Below the pieces are notes generated by a model, which saw nothing but the letters and a program-made list of their open reading frames with translations, was not told where the DNA came from and searched no databases. From Ga0077560 sp046330435 (GTDB lineage: Bacteria; Actinomycetota; Thermoleophilia; Miltoncostaeales; Miltoncostaeaceae): DNA of 64,000 bases. Below, piece by piece: positions 59,352 to 64,000 of this stretch; position 1 is the stretch's first letter, and each line of letters starts with the position of its first letter. Position numbers and translations under genes: made by a program. The stretch covers positions 62,001 to 126,000 of the forward strand of contig JAXLST010000016.1 of NCBI GenBank assembly GCA_046330435.1, read 5' to 3'.

Positions 59352-59629
59352 ATGTCCACCCAGACGGACCCAGGCACGAACCGCACGCCGGTCACCGGAC
59401 CGGGCGCCCCCTGCCCGGGCACCCGGTACCGCCTGCGCGTGCGCGGCTCCCCGGGGGAGCACCCCTCCGCAGCGCGTTCCCCCAGATGGAGGCCGTGTGC
59501 GCGGACGGGGACACCGTCCTCACCGGCTCCCTGCCCGACCAGGCCGCCCTCTACGGCGTGCTCGGCGAGATCGAGGCCCTGGGCCTGGAGCTCATCGAGG
59601 TGCGCTGCGAGGACGCGCCGCGGCCATGA
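59352..59629 (+). pseudogene. Small conserved protein, one-base frameshift
   Basis: The first frame from ATG 59352 encodes VTGPGAPCPGTRYRLRVRGS and then loses sense near 59462. The adjacent frame continues with LRSAFPQMEAVCADGDTVL, TGSLPDQAALYGVLGEIEAL and GLELIEVRCEDAP to the stop at 59629. Dropping one C in the CCCC at about 59461-59464 joins them to a protein of about 92 residues. The second half resembles small actinobacterial proteins with TVLTGxLPDQAALYGVL; function unknown. It precedes a YceI gene. Confidence 0.65.
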
Positions 59630-59672
59630 CCGCCGCGCACGCCCACCACACGCCCACCCGGGAGATCCCGCC

Positions 59673-60211
59673 ATGACCGCCACCGCCAACGGCACCGCCA
59701 CCGTCCCCGACCTCACCGGCTCCGCCTGGAGCGTCGACCCCGCCCGGTCCCGGGTGGAGTTCCGCGTCCGGCACTTCTGGGGCCTCATGACCGTCACCGG
59801 GCACTTCACCCGCTTCGACGGCGGCCTCGACATGAACAGCATGCCGGCGATCGGCCTCGACATCGAGGCCGCCAGCGTCGACACCGGCAACGCCAAGCGC
59901 GACAAGCACCTGCGCTCCGCGGACTTCTTCGACGCCGAGGCGCACCCCCGCATCACCTTCGCCTCCGAGGAGGTCACCGTGCGCGGCGGCCGACTCGCGG
60001 TGACCGGCGCGCCGCGGCGCCGCTCGCCAGGCCGCCGTGCGGATGAGCTTCGACGCGGACCTGCACGCCGACGGCGACGACCTGGCCGTGGACGTCACCA
60101 CGGAGGCCGACCAGCGGGCGCTTGGGATGACCTGGCCCCATGGGGATCATGAAGTCCCCCACCACCATGGTCGTGCACGCCCACCTGGTGCGCCGGCGCG
60201 CCGCGCGCTGA
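59673..60211 (+). pseudogene. YceI-family protein, two frameshifts
   Basis: TGSAWSVDPARSRVEFRVRH, FWGLMTVTGHFTRFDGGLDM, DTGNAKRDKHLRSADFFDAE and HPRITFASEEVTVRG are classic YceI lipocalin-like motifs that bind isoprenoid chains. After about 60010 the frame shifts to MSFDADLHADGDDLAVDVTT and EADQRALGMTW, and after about 60135 to MGIMKSPTTMVVHAHLVRRR to the stop at 60211. So two single-base indels break an otherwise complete protein of about 178 residues without signal peptide. Confidence 0.85.
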
Positions 60212-60214
60212 CCG

Positions 60215-60646
60215 ATGCGGAAGCTCTCGCGATCCACGCGGCCCTCCTGCTGACCGCCCTGGTGGCGTTCGCATCGCACGAGTGGGGCACCGTCGTCCAC
60301 TCGGCGATCGGCATCGGCATCGGCCTCGGTCGTGGCGTACCACGTGGGCCCGCACCGCACCTGGATCCGGTCGGTGCGGCGGCGCCGCGGCGCGCACCCC
60401 GAGTCGCGGCTGGGCGTGTTCAACGCGGCCTTCGCCACCGTGTTCGCGGTGTGCGCACGGTCACGGGCTTCCCGCTGTGGTCCGACGCTCCGGGCGAGGT
60501 GGTGGTGCGGTGCACGACCTCACCGCCATCGCCTTCACGCTCAAGGCGGTGCGCCCGGCCACGTGTTCCTCAACCGCCGGCGCATCCGCACCTGGGTGCG
60601 GGCGAGGCGCCGGCATCCCGCCGCGGCCGCCTCGGCCGCCGGCTGA
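60215..60646 (+). pseudogene. DUF4405-like membrane protein, several frameshifts
   Basis: Fragments in three frames join to a small membrane protein. They run ALLLTALVAFASHEWGTVVH, then AYHVGPHRTWIRSVRRRRGA, then LGVFNAAFATVFAVC, then a piece with VHDLTAIAFTLKAVR, then VFLNRRRIRTWVRARRRHP with stop at 60646. The paired His in helices (HEWGTVVHSAIG, YHVGPHRTWI, VFLNRRRIR) resemble cytochrome-b-like DUF4405 proteins. At least three single-base shifts are required. Confidence 0.55.
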
Positions 60647-60687
60647 CCCTCCCGAACCACCCCACCCACGAGAACGGAGCACGAGAC

Positions 60688-61422
60688 ATGACCCTTGCCC
60701 ACGCCGCCACCCGTCCCCCCGTCGCCGCCGGCCGCATCATGCGGAACTCGCTGATCGCCGGCGTCGCCGCCGCGGTCGCCAACATCGTCGTCCTGCTGGC
60801 CGGCAACGCCGTGATCGACGGCAGCGTCCGCGTGACCGAGAGCCCCGGCAGCAGCACCTACACGGACCTCGGTGCCGGCCAGGCCGCCGTCGCCACGCTC
60901 ATCAGCGCGCTGCTGGCCGGTGCGGTCTACGCCGCCCTGGCGCGGTTCGCCCCCGCTCGTGCCCGCACGATCTTCCTGGGGGTGTCCGCCGTCGCGCTGC
61001 TGCTGTCGTTCGGCGGGCCGCTGGGTCTCGACATCCCCGGCAGCCAGCAGGCGGTGCTCTCGGCGATGCACGTGGTGGCCGCGGCGATCATCGTCGCCGT
61101 CGTGCCGCGCCCTGGCCTGACCCTCGTTACGGCGCGGCGCCGCGCGGTTCAGCGGCGCCGCGCCGTGGGCGACAGCAGCCCGAGCTGCCGGGCGCGGTCC
61201 ACGGCGTCCGTCCGGCGATGGACGCCGAGCTTGCCAGATGTGCTTCATGTGCGTCTTCACGGTGTTCGCCGACATCGAACAGCTCCGCGCCGATCTCCGG
61301 CGCCGACAGGTTCGTGGGCAGCAGGCGCAGGACCTGCAGCTCACCGTCGCTCAGCGGTGTCGCCAGGGCCTGTGCCACCGGCGCCTCCACCGTGCGGGGC
61401 GCGCCGCCGAGCAGGCCGGTGA
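60688..61422 (+). CDS. DUF6069-like membrane protein
   Basis: From ATG 60688 the frame gives four hydrophobic segments (IAGVAAAVANIVVLLAGNAV, AAVATLISALLAGAVYAALA, IFLGVSAVALLLSFGGPLGL, VLSAMHVVAAAIIVAVVP). This pattern fits DUF6069-like actinobacterial membrane proteins of about 140 residues. After about 61125 the frame runs antisense into the convergent regulator and becomes Arg/Pro-rich; a one-base shift would end the protein at 61120. So the true end is probably near 61120. Function unknown. Confidence 0.6.
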   Translation: MTLAHAATRPPVAAGRIMRNSLIAGVAAAVANIVVLLAGNAVIDGSVRVTESPGSSTYTDLGAGQAAVATLISALLAGAVYAALARFAPARARTIFLGVSAVALLLSFGGPLGLDIPGSQQAVLSAMHVVAAAIIVAVVPRPGLTLVTARRRAVQRRRAVGDSSPSCRARSTASVRRWTPSLPDVLHVRLHGVRRHRTAPRRSPAPTGSWAAGAGPAAHRRSAVSPGPVPPAPPPCGARRRAGR

Positions 61423-63822
61423 TCTCCTGCAGCAGCGCCCCGTGGGCCGGCGTGCGCCGCGGGGTGGTCGTCGATGAGCCGGCGCTCCGGCATGGCCAAG
61501 AACGGCCACAGCAGCCCCTCCGGCTCGGCGTCGGCGAGGGCGGCTCCTCGACGTGTCCCGCGCCGCCGCGGCGTCACCCGCGGCGTCATGGGCCCGGGCG
61601 GCGAGCAGGTGCGCCTGGATGCGGAACGGCGGGGAGTTCCCCTCGGCCGGATCCAGGGCCATGGCCGTGAGCCCGACCACCGACGCGGTGTCGCCCGTCG
61701 CGAGGGCGACGGCCGCCCGGCCCAGCAGCATCGGCGCCGGCGTGGCGCCGTCGGCCGCCGGGGCCTGGCGATCGCCGCCTCGGCGGCCGGGACGTCGCCC
61801 AGGGCCACGAGGCTCTGCGCCAGCAGCTGGGTCGCCGCACCGCCCAGGAAGTGCGGGTCGGCGAGGCGCCGCTGCAGCTCCGCGGCCTCCCGGAACCGGC
61901 CGCCGACCGCGGCGGCGTGGTCCCCCGCGCGCGACCAGCACCGTCCCCCGCACCACGGCCAGCATGAGGCTGAGCGCCGGCTCCACGTCCGCCCCGAGGA
62001 TGCGCTCGCTGCGGGACAGCCACTCCTCGGCGTGGTCGATGTCCGCCTGCCACACCCCCACCAGGGCGAGCGCTGCGGCCGGTACCGACGGACCGGTCCC
62101 GGCCCCAGCCGTGTACGGCCCGCGAGGGCGATGCACTCCAGGGCCAGCTCCCGCGAGCGGGCCAGCGACCGCCGGGCCAGCGCGAGGGCGAGGTGCCCCA
62201 GGCACAGGGCCTGCAGCCACGGGTCGGCCGGCGCGCCGCGACAGCTCCAGCGCCTCGTCGAGGTACCGCTCCCAGGCGGGTGCTGCCGGACAGCACCGCG
62301 ACGTTGCCGCCAGCACGAGCACCATCGCGCGCATGTCGTCGCCGCCGGCCGTCGCGAGGTCGCCGTTGGCGGGATCCAGCGCGCGGCGCGCCTCGTCGAG
62401 CACGTCCGCGATGCGCCCGCGGCGCCGGGCGACGGTCATGCGGGTGTGGCGAGCATCGCCTGCTGCCGGGCCGGCGTTCCTCCGGCACGCCGTCCCCGTG
62501 GGCCTCGGCGATCGCCAGGTACCGCTCCGCCGACTCGACGGTGCCGACCCACGACGCGTGGCCGCGCACACCCGGGCGCAGCCCGGGAGGCGTGGCACCA
62601 CGTCCGGCGGGACGGTCTCGAGGATCGCGTCGATGGACGCCCCGTGGCCGTCCAGGGCGATGCGGAAGGAGCGCTCCCCCAGGAGCTCCGACACCAGCGG
62701 CCAGTCCTCCGCGGCTTGGGCGTGGCGCACCGCCGCCTGCACGTCGCCGTTCCGCGCCAGCCAGCCGGCCGCGAGCCGGTGCAGCCCGGCGACCTCCGAC
62801 GGCTCGGACCGCCGCAGTTCCAGCCGCAGCAGGTCGGCGAACAGGGCGTGGTACCGGAACCAGGTGCGGGCCGGGTCGAGCGCCGACACGAAGGCGTTGC
62901 GCTCCTCCAGCTCGTGCAGCACCGCCCCGGACCCGGGGGTGCCGGTGAGGAGCTCGGCGAGCGGCCCGTTGACGCGGTCCAGGATGGAGGTGCAGCAGCA
63001 TCCGGCGAGTCTCCTCGGACTGCTGCTCCAGGACCTCGGCCACCAGGTACTCGGCGACGGTGCGCTCGCTGCCGGAGAACTCGGCGACGGAACCGCTCGG
63101 GGTCGGGCGCCGCGGCGAGCGACAGCGGGCGAGGAGCCGCACGCCCGCCGCCCAGCCCTCGGTGCGGGCAGGGCGAGGGCGACGCTCGTCCGACAGGGCC
63201 ACCCCGGACTGGGCGAGCAGCTCGCGGACACCGTCCTCGGTGAGGCGCAGGTCGGCCCCACGGATCTCGGTGAGCTCACCGGACAGCCGCAGGCGGTGCA
63301 GGCCCAGCCGCGGGTCGTGGCGGCTGGCGACCACCACGCGCAGCATGCGGGGGCGCCGCGTGAGCAGCCGCTCCAGCTGCACCGCCGCGCCCTGGGCGCG
63401 GAGCTCATGGACGTCGTCGACCACCAGCACCGCGGGCTCCTCGAGCGCCCGCAGTTCGGCGCACAGGCGGGTCCACCAGGGCGTCGCCGTCGAACGTGGG
63501 CGCGCCGTCGAGCCGCTCCACGTGGACCCGGTCGCCGAACGCGCCGCGCAGGGCCTCGACCACGTCGTGCCAGAACCGCTGCGCGTCCTGCTCGTCACGC
63601 TCCACCGACACCCACGCCACGGGCCCGGACCGGGCGGCCCACGAACGCAGCAGCACCGTCTTGCCGCTTCCCGGCGGGGCGGCGACCAGCGTGACGCCCT
63701 CGGCCGCGGACAGCCGTTCGAGGAGGTCCTGGCGCTCGACGACCGGGGTCCAGCGGAGGGCGTCATCGGCCGGATCGTAGTGCGGGACGGGGCCGGGGGC
63801 CCCGTCCCGGGCCGGCGCTCAT
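61149..63822 (-). pseudogene. LuxR-family ATP-binding (LAL/MalT-like) regulator, multiply frameshifted
   Basis: Pieces in different frames form one large regulator. N-terminal ATPase with LRWTPVVERQDLLERL, VTLVAAPPGSGKTVLLRSWA (P-loop), PVAWVSVERDEQDAQRFWHD and AVLVVDDVHELRAQGAAVQL. Then LLHELEERNAFVSALDPART, TPR-like helical region, and C-terminal HTH LSDGELQVLRLLPTNLSAPE, then SANTVKTHMKH and KLGVHRRTDAVDRARQLGLL to the stop at 61149. At least six shifts occur along 2.7 kb. Intact, it would be about 890 residues, like MalT-type regulators in actinobacteria. The ATG at 63822 overlaps the stop of the upstream gene. Confidence 0.75.
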
Positions 63823-64000
63823 GAACCTTCTGCCACCCCGGCTCGCGCAGCACCGCGCCGCAGGCCGGGGATGAGGGCCAGACCGACGGGGATCACCAGC
63901 CAGTGGTTCACCAGCCGCCACCCCAGGACGGCGGCGGCGGCCACCGCGGCCCGCGCCCCGGCACCCACGAGCAGCCCTGTCATGGTGGCCTCCAGGATGC
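63819..64000 (-). CDS. C-terminal end of a multi-helix membrane protein (UPF0104/LPG-synthase-like)
   Basis: The last 59 codons of a gene that begins beyond the window: ILEATMTGLLVGAGARAAVA, AAAVLGWRLVNHWLVIPVGL, ALIPGLRRGA, stop at 63819. The EATMxxLLV...A-VLxxRLVxxWLxIPxGLxAL pattern is that of the final helices of lysylphosphatidylglycerol synthase/flippase-like membrane proteins. It overlaps the regulator gene start (ATGA). Confidence 0.6.
   Translation of the reverse strand, partial: ILEATMTGLLVGAGARAAVAAAAVLGWRLVNHWLVIPVGLALIPGLRRGAARAGVAEGS

Overview
The window is about 70% G+C, with short intergenic gaps, many GTG starts and tight stop/start overlaps. Together with the gene types this indicates an actinobacterium (Actinomycetota). 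A Thermoleophilia-like lineage is possible but is only a guess.

Left part, 1-23604: two related mobile metal-resistance units in tandem. Each unit ends, left to right, with the same series of parts. These are an OmpR-type response regulator plus sensor kinase, a GC-rich hairpin, four 22-bp iteron-like repeats, a replication-initiator-like gene on the minus strand, GACCCACCG/GGTGGTAAC repeats, and a 42-nt copy of the 3' half of a tRNA-Lys(UUU) gene. Unit A (1-6874) carries a MerR-controlled small membrane-protein operon and a CDF cation exporter. Its initiator gene is split by an IS3-family element with a 4-bp target duplication. Unit B (6875-23604, 16.7 kb between tRNA-Lys half copies) is a copper island. 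It holds two two-component systems, a DUF305 protein, a BNR-type lipoprotein, an NlpC/P60 hydrolase, CopA, CopZ, a secreted FixH-like protein, CsoR, a cysteine-rich four-helix protein, an MFS exporter and Met-rich/SHOCT membrane proteins. CsoR operators lie in front of copZ/csoR and of the MFS gene. No integrase gene is visible.

Junction, 23605-29719: a 1547-residue secreted LamG/Ig-repeat protein, a tRNA-Lys-like remnant at about 29134, and a 28-residue Lys-rich mini-protein.

Right part, 29720-64000, looks chromosomal. In order it holds an atypical SDR; a beta-propeller/RTX protein; a LacI regulator with twin operators and its ADC-like target; a glutaredoxin; a GGDEF-EAL protein; release factor 3; and an arsenic cluster (acr3-arsC divergent from arsR-arsM). 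These are followed by a glycosyltransferase and glycogen-debranching pair, a delta-60-repeat protein, exonuclease III, and an acyl-CoA mutase operon whose substrate residues match isobutyryl-CoA mutase rather than methylmalonyl-CoA mutase, controlled by a MarR regulator. Then come a methyltransferase, a VOC protein, a STAS protein, a rifampin-phosphotransferase-like enzyme, an HNH nuclease and a PAP2 enzyme. The segment 59352-63822 contains a dense run of frameshifted genes ending in a LuxR-type ATPase regulator.

Single-base frameshifts recur (about 1838, 8930, inside the IS, 31975, 46392, 57717, and many after 59440). They may be real decay or uncorrected sequencing indels, and the sequence alone does not decide.
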